From Mesodorylaimus sp. YZB2_4 (taxonomy: Eukaryota; Nematoda; Enoplea; Dorylaimida; Dorylaimidae): DNA of 64,000 bases. Below, piece after piece: positions 1 to 10,257 of this stretch (position 1 is its first letter; every line of letters starts with the position of its first letter). The position numbers and the translations under genes are program-made. Under the pieces are notes generated by a model, which saw only the letters and a list, made by a program, of their open reading frames with translations, made no database searches and was not told the DNA's origin. The stretch is from assembly GCA_030248295.1 (NCBI GenBank), contig JASANH010000123.1, positions 1 through 64,000 of the forward strand, written 5' to 3'.

Positions 1-50
1 AGGATAAGCCAAATCACTTCCCTCGCAGTGCTACAGTTTCAGCATTCAGT

Positions 51-310
51 ATGCAGGTTGCTCGTGTGGAACAGCACAGCTGCCTTCGGACAGCCTGTCT
101 GAACAGCAGCTGTACACAGCAGAGAAGCATGTTGGATTTGATTCGGACATGGGCAAGCATCTGTTTGCGAGTGATTATACACTGTGCAGTGCAGACCACC
201 TTTCCTTCCCTTGCGGCCGATCAGACCAGCCATCCTAAGCCCTGGTCCCACTCTGTGCATTGGCTGGTCTGAAAGTTTCGAGTCTGTCATAATAGACTTT
301 TTGGAAATAA
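51..310 (+). repeat. Partial copy of a foldback repeat family (copy A)
   Basis: This stretch is similar to two inversely oriented segments at 20,655-20,890 and 21,235-21,345. Shared landmarks are a block around GACAGCCTGTC, the phrase TGCATTGGCTGGTCT, and the end GTCTGTCATAATAGAC before a run of T. The copy is one-sided, so it lacks the opposite inverted repeat seen in the 20.7 kb copy. It has no coding capacity. Confidence 0.6.
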
Positions 311-540
311 TCATATATGTGTGGCCACCATATATCACTGATGCAATTTCCGACATCAGCATCATCATCAGCAATTTCCTCAATCGCAAGCTTGTAAGGG
401 TCAAAGAGCACCTTTGCATTACCAGGCCGCACTCATGCCATGTCCAATGATATGCATGAGAGCTGATATCTGATAAGGTGGGTCTAAATGCACCCTACCC
501 CAACCTTGGTTGTAGAATCAACACCTTTGCTACAGTGGGG

Positions 541-775
541 AGCCGCGTTGGCGACGCCAATTTGGTAAGTCCATCGGGGGCCTTGCACACCTGGCTCTGG
601 GCGACTCACCTGGTACCATCAAGTAGAGAGTAGAATTGAAAGAGTAGAGAATCAGGAAACTGGTTCTGGAACACCTGATGTGCAACCCTCGCGCCTGGCG
701 GGCCTTGGTGAAATGAGAAATATCGATACTGTCCCCTGCGTGGGAGAAGTCAACCCGTCTGGTTGATGTTTCAAC
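541..775 (-). repeat. Dispersed repeat X, partial copy
   Basis: Read on the minus strand this matches 7,330-7,430, sharing a GAGCCAGGTGTGCAAGG core. The phrase AATCAGGAAACTGGTT also recurs near 24,485 and, inverted, near 7,300. The distal end contains a near-palindrome around GTCAACCCGTCTGGTTGATG that recurs near 1,960 and 52,180. It is noncoding and its class is unknown. Confidence 0.5.
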
Positions 776-1782
776 CGCGGATAGTGGTAAGACTTGAATG
801 GTCAAGCAGGAGTTTTTGTTCTATCTACTCTCTCCTACGCTTGCCAAGTTTAGCTGCAGGTGTGCAAGGCCAGCCATGGTTTTCCTGAAACGCCAAATCG
901 TTGTTCCACCTCTGCTAATCTGCTAAACTGTCGTTCCCAGCAGCAATCCCAGTTAGACCCTGGATCATGTAGAAACTTCGCACAATTCCTCCCAACTTGT
1001 GGGCACTTTGGTGTAAATGTGACTGTGTGAAAATATTTTGATAAAGACATCTTATTTTACGCACCCGAGTTTTTATCTGCTGTTATTCCCTAGTAATCTT
1101 TAAAAACAGCATTTCTTCGTATTTCCAGCAACGGCGGGCAAATAATTAAAAGACCTGAGTGTGTCTAAAAGCGACTGGGGTCTGTCCGATAGTCTTCAGC
1201 AGGACTTGACCAATCGAAAAAATAAAAACTACTAGCATAACTTTTGAAGGAACAGACAGGCTCTACTGATTAACCATAACACCAAACCACTGTTTGTGAG
1301 CCACTATTCGCTACATGCACTGGACCTCCAGTCCTCATCCATACCCTACCCAGCAATGCAATGCTTTACTGTACCAAAAGACTTATCACTCTGCTTGGGA
1401 GGCACTGAACTGGTTAAAAAGTAACAAGGCACGGCTCGTACAGACGCAGGCACTGTGGCTAGGTTCCACCTGGGTGACACTTATGTCACAGAATGGAATA
1501 AAAGGCTAGGACGACTAGAAACGCCACTAATCACCTGTCACACGTAACGATGCCCGACCGAACGGAAAACTTTTAGACGAAGTGTAGGTTGAACGATCAC
1601 CCTAGAACAATAACAGTGTGCAATCCAACGCCTTGTTCCTCTCGTCCACGCACCGCTTCATTCTTGGTGTGATAGGAAATTTGCATCAGACTGACATTGT
1701 GTCGGTTCGATCGCCAGGTTTGCTTATAGTCGTTACCAGCTTCTCATATCGTGGTGCAAACACTGATAATTAGCATGTTTTA
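776..1782. other. Noncoding stretch, nothing recognised
   Basis: No reading frame with protein-like composition, no RNA gene and no clear repeat copy was seen on either strand in this stretch. Confidence 0.5.
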
Positions 1783-2300
1783 TCACTGCTTTGCACAAAC
1801 TCCTTGTCTTGGCTGTACATGAGTCATGTCTTGTGTCATGTTCGTTTCATGCAAACGTGAAGACGCATAACCGATAGGCCCAGAGAAAGACAAACAAAAA
1901 ACGGATTCTGGCGCCTTCCGATTTGACTTCGATGCATGGCATGTCGTACTCGTAGGTGCCTGAGACATCAACCCGACGGGTTTCAGCCTCGCCTGGAGGA
2001 ATCGAGCGGCCAACGAAGGCAACTGATACGCTGTATGTGGCGCCAGTCAAGGCAACCAGATACACTACCTTCTCCACAGACCAAACACGCCTACTACAAT
2101 ACACATGGAAATTCCCTTTTTCCATCGTGGGCTCCATGCGGAAGGTGGTGTGGATCCACGCGGATCCGTTCGTCCGTGTCATGGAAGTCACGTGGAATAC
2201 ATCATGGAAATCGACTTTTTGTAATCTGGGCAATGCTGGCTTGGAGGCCGCATTGGACGAGTTCTTCCAACGCCACCAGCACTTATTCTGACTTTGTCCA
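1783..2300 (-). CDS. Hypothetical ORF, possibly an exon
   Basis: A minus-strand frame stays open for about 145 codons from near 2,294 to a stop at 1,847. It encodes a fairly protein-like sequence with alternating hydrophobic residues (a stretch reading VVYLVALTGATYSVSVAFVG) and a hydrophobic end. No domain is recognised. The usable Met is near 2,233, but an upstream exon is possible because the frame is open beyond it. The CATCAACCCG palindrome (1,958-1,990) lies inside it, which argues that part of the ORF is repeat-derived. It may be a real exon, a relic or chance. Confidence 0.22.
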
Positions 2301-3061
2301 CGACTGTGTGTGCTCTACTGGCCGTGTGGTTGGTGGCCTGGTGACTGGCTCGTGCTGTGCTGGCCAATGTTTGAGCACAAATAAAGGGGTGGTAACCAAT
2401 GAGATGCCGGGTTGGACATGGGCATCTGTGATGAGGGTTCCCAGTAGCATGGGCTGAGTCTAGGGGATGTCAGAGGCCACCAGGAAACCGATCACACCAC
2501 ATCGAATTAGTGCTTACCGATGGTACGAGAATACAGTCGGAACCGGTGCGCCATGATCGAATCAAAATCTTTATGCGCGGCGCGTGATTCAAAATTGACC
2601 TTGTCAAGTAATTACATCACACATCCACTCATTTCAGCAACAAGGCATGTCATGAGCCAATCAATTAATTTTAAATTTTTAATGAAAAGGTGGGGTTTTT
2701 AAAATGTTTGAACCAAACCGAGAAATTTTCCCGCTTTAGTTCAATTAGGGTCATTTGCTAGCATCTATATTTTCGCCACGAACAAATATGCATAGATACC
2801 ACAAAGAATTAGACACTAGAAAAGAAGACTATAAAAAGACTAGGATAGGGATTTAGATATCAGCTGTGCATAAAACGAGATTTTAGTACATTTAGATAAT
2901 CATCGTCCACTCCTCGCCACCATCAACCACTTCAACGTTTTCCTCAGAATTTCCAACTGCTACCCTTCTTGGCCTGATAACCACTCGTCGATGGTCGTTG
3001 AGACAACACTTCCAGGCCACAGTACTCGTCGCACGCCTTCGCCACGCCCATCCCTGGCTGC
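2301..3061. other. Noncoding stretch
   Basis: This is AT-rich sequence with no supported gene. One TTTCCCGC motif lies at 2,727-2,734. Confidence 0.5.
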
Positions 3062-4296
3062 TCAGGCACCGTCCTGCTGCTTGTCCTGCCTGAAAGGGAG
3101 ACGAGGAGTCGAAACGGGGGGGGGAAGGTTCAAACTGGAAACATTCTTCGACTCGTGCTTCCCTTGCACAAATCGAACAGAGTCGCAGTGGCCAAGTGGA
3201 TCACGCGGAAGACCATCGTCACGCCCAGCTGAGTCTTCGAGAAGGCCCCCATGCGCGCCCTGTTCACTTTCCTCGTCACGTCTTCCAGATTGATGGCCTC
3301 CCAGTTGGTCTTCATGCCAGCCTCGTAGTTGATGATGGCCAGGGCGTCCGTCGGAGCGTACCAGGGCACACCAGGGCAGTGTTTGGCAAGCTGCTTTCGG
3401 TCTGCTTGCACATGTAGTAGACGGCCTGGTCGATCTAGGAGGCGTTTTTCTCACATCATTCGCGTTGTTCGGGTCGGGCAAGATCGGCAAGTAGACCACG
3501 TGGATCTTGGTCTGCAAAGCAACCGTCGATCCTACGAGTCTATGGCAGAAAATCACAAAAAAACCATCCAGATTGCCCAAAGGGGCGCTGTCACCCACTT
3601 CGCGCACGCTCAGCGTGACAGCCGGAACCCCGTCCTTTTCCTCGAGCAACAACCACTTCAGGGTCAGATGGTCTTCGGGTGTGCCCACTTCGATCTTTTC
3701 CGAGTTTTCATCCTTCGGAATCAGTGGATGGTTCTTCGGCAGCGCGCCAGTGATCACGATCACACCAACCTGAAATAGGACCAGAAAATAAGCCTGGCAA
3801 TATCTCGGAATACAAGAGACCTCACCTGCTTGTCCAGGAGCTCCTTGAGCCACTTCAACAAATCGGCGACGGATGGAATCGAGCCGATGAACAGCAGACT
3901 GGCCTTGTAGAAGCTGAACATTTGGTGCATGTCCAACCCGCCGACTTGAGTTGATTTTCGCACTTGGATGGGCTGCTTGCCGACCATCTTCACCTCGACC
4001 ACATCGCCCCTTGGTACGATCTCTTCGTTGGCGTCTTTAATAAGCGCCTTCATCTCGGACTCAGTTTCTGCAGCCAAGCAATCTTGGAGTAGTTTCAATA
4101 ATTTGTCCAGCGTGTAGTCTTCGATGGCCCTGAAGTAGTGGTTAGGAGCCATGCTCACTTTGTCGTCGTTTCGCTTTCCAGCCATCGGATCGTGGAACCT
4201 TTCTTTCGCAAGTGACGGCTTCGGTTTGACGCTGCTCTTGCCCTGCGATTCGATCGCCCGCGTCGCAATCTTTCCCTTTGGCACGATCTTCGGCAT
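3062..4296 (-). pseudogene. Disrupted gene, cytoplasmic-looking protein next to a receptor-like gene
   Basis: Protein-like frames run on the minus strand from a Met at 4,296. The first exon (4,296-3,826) ends LLDKQ, and a 56-bp intron (3,825-3,770) with a TTTCAG acceptor joins a second exon starting VGVIVITGALPKNHP. The frame is then lost near 3,450. A different frame resumes at about 3,411 and ends at 3,130 with a strongly protein-like segment containing DVTRKVNRARMGAFSKTQLG. That segment vaguely recalls the last helices of tyrosine phosphatase domains (a DV..KV..R..G...T..Q pattern), but no HC(X)5R signature is visible, so this is only a suggestion. The start lies 5 bp from the stop of the single-pass membrane protein upstream, so the two may once have been one receptor gene. 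At least one or two frameshifts are needed. Confidence 0.4.
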
Positions 4297-4300
4297 CCAA

Positions 4301-6474
4301 CTAGCTGTCTAACCCCCGATTCACATTTCGCTGCAAAAAGTCTTTGAAATTTCCAATTGATTTAATTTCAAGCATCTGCTTGCACACACCGTACTGGCCA
4401 CTACGCCGACTACGACGCCGACTGCCACGCCGACGACGACACTTTCTACAAATGACCCCGAAGCTTACAATGAAGATAAACAAGAGCAGACAGCTGATGC
4501 CGCCAGCCCAAATGCCTATTTCCTCTTCCGTCATTTGTCGGAGTCCCGGTTTGCGGGTCGACCCTGGCAACCCGTCGCCTAAAAATCGAGGTATCTGTAC
4601 TCTGAGTGATCATGATCGATCGTCAGTCTTACCGCTCTTCGACAAGTGACTGCCAAAGTAGGGGATCTCGATGGTTTTTCTTCGACCACTGACGCACCGG
4701 CCATCGTACTGTCGTGGCTCCTTGGGTTTGAATTTGTCGCCCTGCAAATAAATCTGGACGTGAGTCGATGCCAGTCCCCCCCCCCTTGGTCTCCTACCGT
4801 CAGCTTCTTGCCGCTCGGGGTCGTCGTTTCGCATTTGCAATTACGGATTTCAAGAGGGGGTTTCGAGATCTTCTCCCACTTGACCTTATTCTCAGTCTTG
4901 CCGGCCGTGCTCGGGGTCAACTTGCTCCAGCTTGCCGCCTCCTGAAGAAGCAAAGAGGATTATTGCAGTCCCCTGGGAGTTCAGGCAGCACTCACCAGTA
5001 TTGACGAAATGAGCGAGCAAACGCGCCAACTTGCTTCCTTTTGTGACTTTGCTTTCGACTGTGCCGACGCATGGTTCTTCGAATAACTGTTTCGGGAAAG
5101 GTACTTTCTTGCCACTTTCGCATTTTCCCGCACTGATCTCCGCCGACACTTCTTTGTTGTTGACGAGCCATTCACAGTTCAGGTCGGCGTCGTCGCCAGG
5201 GCCACCAGCTGGACAATTGGCGATGGGGGCACAGAGATGTTGGTGACCTTGACTGCCTCGTTGAACCTGACCAATTCTTTGGCGTACGTCATGCGTGGAG
5301 TTTCCCCTGAAACACAAATCTGTTTGCACGAAGATGGCCAATAAAGTTCTGACTCACCTTGCTGAGATCAGGCTCCCGTTTCCTCGGCCAAGGCTTTGTC
5401 GTAGTTGTTGGTCGCGATCGATTCGCACTGAGAATCAGCTTTCGTACCTTCCCCGCAGATGGAGGTTGCCTTGCCGTGCTGGTTGGCGCATGTGTCGGCG
5501 TCGATTTTGCACGCTGCACCGTCCTTGGTCACAAAACATTGCGTGCCGTCTGGGCAACCAGCGGACTCGCCCTCAACGCCTGAAAATATTTCGATAAAGG
5601 GATCGACAGTAAAATTTAAGATTCGAAGGAATGCAAGCGAATCCCACCCTTGGGATCAACGACTTTGACTACAACCCTGAGAAGCGAGCTCCCAGTCCTC
5701 GTTTGCTTCGAAAAGAGGATTGGGGACTCGCTCGTTCGGACATCACGTCTGATCCCCTTCTTAGGTCCATCTTCTGTGAGTCCCATGCCAGGGTCGACCG
5801 TGCCGCCGTACCAAAGGGTGGTTCAGTGTCGGTACGGCGCTGACAGTACGCCGGTACAGCCGTTCCGACTTTTGTACATATGATTTGTGAGTTTGGCGTT
5901 GACGTACACTTTTTGCTTCATAGGAGTCGTATTGGAATTCACAGATAGTCAGAAAGTCGACGGTCTGTACCGAAAAAATTTTTTCGGTATGGAACGTATT
6001 ACGTATTGCGCTTTTGTTACGGAATTTTTTCGATAAAATTTTTTTTCAAATTTGATAAAAATATGAAATTTTCAAATCTGCCAGGATGGAAATTTGGTTC
6101 GTGCGTGTACGGTCCGTACCGCCTCATGTACGGGCATGGGCAAAAAGTTGGTACGGTCGACCCTGGGCCAGACAAAGCAGCGTACTTACACGTTCGATAC
6201 TCTTATTTGAATAGTTCGGCGAATCGTTGGCTTGAACTCGGCGAAGTAATTGCCAAACTTGGTGTCCTTTGTCATTGGCACACGGAACTTGACGTGACCA
6301 TTCGAATCGCACTTTCCCGTTTAAAACAAATTCCCGTTTTCATCGACCAAATTCATGGACTCGGTGCACTTAGTTTCATAAAGCTCGGCGGTGATTTCGG
6401 CGTAGCCACCGTTTTCGGTCAGAGTCACCTCGACGCCCTGTTGGTTAAAGAATTTGATCGAGCTGATCACTAAA
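4301..6474 (-). pseudogene. Cys-rich single-pass membrane protein gene, frameshifted
   Basis: Several minus-strand exons with good splice signals encode an extracellular Cys-rich region. Segments include ISSIKFFNQQGVEVTLTENG (about 6,470-6,180), CPDGTQCFVTKDGAACKIDA (about 5,580-5,380), a stretch with NCEWLVNNKEVS (about 5,300-5,000), and an exon from 4,945 holding the intron 4,792-4,745. The last exon (about 4,580-4,301) has one membrane segment at about 4,519-4,439 (IGIWAGGISCLLLFIFIVSF) followed by an Arg-rich cytoplasmic tail. Topology is type I-like, and no signal-peptide exon was found. Disruptions include an in-frame TAA near 6,330, a stop before a donor near 5,365, and a frame change near 5,230. 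An inverted-repeat MITE sits in one intron. The family is not recognised. Confidence 0.45.
5787..6169. mobile_element. MITE with CCAGGGTCGACCGT terminal inverted repeats
   Basis: The left end begins CCAGGGTCGACCGTGCC and the right end closes GGTACGGTCGACCCTGG, so the ends are inverted copies. The interior is AT-rich and noncoding, with more internal self-complementarity around CCGTACCGCC and GGTACGG. It lies inside an intron of the receptor-like gene remnant. Confidence 0.7.
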
Positions 6475-7143
6475 ACGAAAGGAAGCGACTCAAAAATGCG
6501 CCGAATGAAATGAAAGTTCTTCTATGAAATCGAAAATTTTGTTCGATTTGTTCGCGGAAAAACCGAGGCGCAGCGCGTGAAAACGGCAGATAACTTCCAA
6601 TCACAATGCCTCTGATAATGATGAATATCTTTCAGATACCCTTCTGACGTGAGTTCCAGTGAGACCCCTGCCCTTGAATATACTGTACACTGCGTTCGAA
6701 GAAGCTGATGAGCTTTGCTACAATTTGCCTGGTCTGTGTGACCAGCAGCAAAAGTCTGTGGTTCATTTCGATCTTGATTCTGTCCTTGTTCAGTCTTGTT
6801 CAGTAATAATAGCCAGCTTGTCCGGTTCGGGTCCCAGTTCAGCTACAATAGCCAGTTCGAACCTGGCATGCGGGAACCCAATCGTAGTCGGGGGGCAGAC
6901 CAGTGTTTCTTGCAGTCAGCTGGCTCGCATGGACTGGACATCTTGCGGCCCAAAGAAGGTACATGGAGTTTGATGTGATGTGTCGACTAAGCGTATGATG
7001 CGACACTTTTGGGTGACCTGACGATGTTGAAATGCCAAACATTGCATCTCAACAAGTTTCTGTTCTCTTGTTGTTTTAATTTTTGCGGTTGGGCCCCATA
7101 TTCGGTTGAGTTCCTCATGGCTTCCAAAACGTTTTGCCTCTAG
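6475..7143. other. Noncoding stretch
   Basis: No protein-like frame or recognised repeat was found here. The short ORFs have no family resemblance. Confidence 0.5.
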
Positions 7144-7545
7144 CTAAATAGCAGTCATGTTATGATTGCCAGCGCTCAGGGCAGGGGCCGTCTGTGTGTC
7201 GGAACACCTGCACACAAGGGCATCCTGTGCTAACACCAGCCTCCGAGGATAATACTGGGCGAGAAGGGAGGCCTTACCAAGTGGTGGTCCAAAACCAGTT
7301 TCCTGACTCAACTCGTTTGGCGTCCACAACTTGACAGTACCAGGTGAGTGGTACAGAGCCAGGTGTGCAAGGCAAGCGACGGATTCACTAAATCGCAGTC
7401 GAAGACGGGTTGGCTCTTTGGTAACGGGCTTGCTGAACCACCGTGTTCAGCTGGACCAGAATTGCGGCCTCCGAGACAGGGTTGCTGGTCCATGCATTGC
7501 TGGAGATGGGAGCCAGCTGAGTCACCTTATCTCAAGCCTACATAG
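7144..7545 (+). repeat. Dispersed repeat X, longer copy
   Basis: The first half read on the minus strand (7,330-7,190) matches 24,483-24,580, sharing CAGGAAACTGGTT and CTCCCTTCTCGC. The plus-strand part (7,340-7,430) matches the inverted copy at 541-690. It is noncoding. The family may be the 5' or untranslated part of a retroelement, because the 24.48 kb copy immediately precedes LINE coding sequence. Confidence 0.5.
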
Positions 7546-8913
7546 TTGACGCATGCTCCGAGATATGCATACTTCCAAGTGTGGTCTACTGTAGTGTTAT
7601 GGCTGGGGTTCGATGAACGCACACGCATTCAAAGCATTCGAAAAACAGAGGCATGACTCAGCCATGGTGCCAGCTAAGAAGCACATACTGAAGGACCTTT
7701 TTAATTTTTTCTTCACAATTCAAGTGTAATTTGGCAATTTCCTGGCACAACCACTGCAGAAACTGCGACATAGTGTGTGCTGCGTACCAAATGACAATGC
7801 GGCCACGGCCATCAGCACTGGTCTAAATAGAAATGGACAAGATATGGAGCCTCTTTTATTGGTTCTCGATCACTCAGCTACAGTGAATGGAAACAAGCCC
7901 GGCCCATCACAGAACGAGGGTTCTCACGATAGTGTTCCAATGACCTGGGTTTTTCACTGTCTGACCCGACCTTAAACTTGACCGACCCCTTAAAAGATTT
8001 TCTGACCCGACCCTGACCTTGACCAAACCAAAAAAAAATTCATGACCTGACCGTTGACCAGCGAGGAACAGTAAATTTTGTGGCTCTGACTTTGACAGTG
8101 ATCGGACGAAAAATTTTGCTTAAATTAACCACGGCTTCCATCATCGACTTACTAAACCAACGTCGCTTCGAAAACTAAAACATCAAAAAGTGCGTCTAAC
8201 CATCACATAACTAAAGTTCGCCACACTTCCTCCAAAAATGTCGATGCGATATTGTGAAGTACTGTGGGTTGTGAGCTAGGCAAAGCGGAATAGCTGCCGG
8301 ATAGGGTAAATGTTAAGGTGCACACAAGAATCACCACTATTTCGGTTGGGCAAGTGCAAACATTGAGTTCCCTCTTTCCTCATCAATGTGTGTGCGACCA
8401 GTTCCATAAAGGCCATTGTAAAGGGTCGATGTACATATACGTAGTCACCTCTCCGCTATGAATGGTGCGCCATCCAGTGTACGATTAGTGCCAGCTGTGG
8501 GGAGAGGGGTACAATTTGCTTAATAGAATTCAATGCTTGCCCTAGCTGCCTTTTCATGATTCATCGTGTTGATATGGTACAAACCAGCAGCTGGAGGTGA
8601 TCCCATTCAAGGAATTTATTGATAAGTTGTAAACTATCAGTCAATCAGATAATTTTGCACTTTTGAATTGTACTTGTTTCAACGTTCCAACCTGTGCTCT
8701 GTGCCACTTGAGATGGACTGCTAAGTCTTTTTGGTACAGTAAAGTCAGTCAGTCAGTCAGTCTGCTTATAGCGAGGCGTTTCAACGCTCCTGGATTGGTT
8801 ATATCATACAGGCTCTCAATCTGTAAATAGGTGGTCAAACGCACTATGACCGTGTTCAAAGAGGCTGCGTGATGCCTATGGTCGAGGAATGCACTGATGC
8901 GACCTAACAAGAG
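7546..8913. other. Noncoding stretch with short repeats
   Basis: The stretch holds a TGACC-rich dispersed repeat at about 7,935-8,075 (listed separately) and a short AGTC microsatellite at about 8,743-8,762. Nothing else was recognised. Confidence 0.5.
7935..8075 (+). repeat. TGACC-module dispersed repeat, copy 1
   Basis: This is made of repeated TGACC and TGACCTTGACC modules separated by short A/T-rich spacers. It starts with the phrase CAATGACCTGGGTTTTTCAC, which is exactly recovered, inverted, at 36,960-36,990. A third diverged copy lies at 27,335-27,480. Each module contains the nuclear-receptor half-site AGGTCA in inverse. Confidence 0.7.
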
Positions 8914-9240
8914 ATGTATGCTCACCTTCGTCAGTCGAAGAAACCTGTTGTTCTCGAAGGCGATGGACAGTTTGACTCACCTCGATCATGCGCAAAGACC
9001 CGCACCTTCTCGATGGCAGTGGCTGGGCTAGAATACGAAACATTGGATGAGAAGAGGCAGGCGGAGAGGCGGGTGACGACGGACTTTAATTTTTCTGGTT
9101 GGTCCACATTTCTTTCCCAGGAGCATCCATATGGCTTGCAGCCGTCGATCGCCTTGCAATCAAGAGCGACCAGCGGACACCTACCAGGAGTGGGTGGAAG
9201 AAGAGGAAACTTAATTTACCTCGTGCACTCCATTTTTTGC
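8914..9240 (+). pseudogene. Fragment resembling an uncharacterised transposon-derived protein
   Basis: An ORF of 120 codons contains KKPVVLEGDGQFDSPRSCAK followed by an E/R-rich stretch. The pattern (V/L)GGDG..DSPG..AK is one I know from a transposase-like protein family with many copies in animal genomes, where it opens the catalytic RNase H-fold domain. Here only the N-terminal edge of that domain survives and downstream sequence is not homologous. I read it as a decayed fragment. A chance match is possible. Confidence 0.4.
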
Positions 9241-9276
9241 AGCTTCTGGTTTTCCTCCCACCGCACTGACAACTAA

Positions 9277-10082
9277 CAGTCAGACGGTCGCAGCGTCGAT
9301 GGGAGCAGCTATAGCAGCGACGGCTTGTCGAGTTGCGACGACCAATGGGACGGAATGACGATAGACGAAGACGGCGGCAGCAATGATTGTTCGGACGTTG
9401 ATAGGTGAGGCGTTTGGCTTGCAGCATTTGCAGCGTTCGACGTATAAGATTATTGTGTTTGGTTGAGTGTAGTTCTTGGTTGAGATTGTTTCGGTGTTGT
9501 TATCAGGCTTGCTTCAATGTACGTTTAATACTTTATTGAGTCTGGACGAAGTCTTTTGTCGTGTTTGGATGGTTTGGTCGGGTGCTTCAGTTATTCAGTT
9601 CGATTATGTTTGTTTTTGGTGCAATAGTTTCATCGTGAAGTTTGCTCTGTGGCCGATTCGGAATTTTTCGTTGTGAACACTGGGTTCTGTGTACTCCCAT
9701 ATTGTTCGGCCATACCTACTAGAGCGCGATCAAGATCGATAGCTGAGCAACCGTCTCGATAATGACTTTTTTTAAAACGTCTCACATGCTGGATGTACGT
9801 ACAATAAGGAAGGAATGACTTTTTTTTCATCGTCGTGGTCTCTGAAGATTTGACATTCGGCTGGCATAAATATCTTTTCCTTTTTATCCAAAAGAACTCT
9901 TTTCGAAGGAAATCTGCGATCAACCGTATCATGCACCCCCCTCTCGCGCACAGCAGCCTCCTTTATCTGCCGTCAAAATCAAATCTTGTGTTCACTGCTG
10001 CAACATGCCCTACTGCTGTCCAATGGCTGAGCAAATTACGGCGACATCATCCATCAATTGCAACATATGTGCGGGACAAATC
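9277..10082. other. Noncoding stretch
   Basis: A plus-strand frame at about 9,280-9,400 is Ser/Asp-rich but too short to support a gene. The rest is AT-rich and unremarkable. Confidence 0.4.
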
Positions 10083-10257
10083 TCATGCAAAAGTTTTAAA
10101 CACACGCAACTCGCCTATTACCCGCTCTACATGGATCCGAGCGGATGACAGTGACCTTGCATAATTCGAATCGGCTCTGTATAATTGGGGCACAGTCAAA
10201 AACTTTGGAGTCAATAACTGTACGCCATATTTTGACATGAAGAACTCGCGAACTCTG
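10083..10257 (-). pseudogene. C-terminal piece of a DDE_4-type transposase
   Basis: The frame reads VREFFMSKYGVQLL...SSARIHVERVIGELRVF and ends at a stop at 10,083. The ARxHVERxIGxxKxF signature is the conserved C-terminal end of the DDE_Tnp_4/HARBI1-like catalytic domain (established family knowledge). The N-terminal part of the same domain lies at 14,424-14,832 on the same strand and stops at LLAERGF, exactly where this piece should continue. The intervening BEL element therefore split one transposase. Confidence 0.75.

Noticed and set aside
6180-6480. In-frame TAA codons as evidence of a variant genetic code
   Set aside because: WDR5, JTB, IDH and gypsy pol use standard stops with no internal TAA; the TAA codons occur only in genes that also carry frameshifts.
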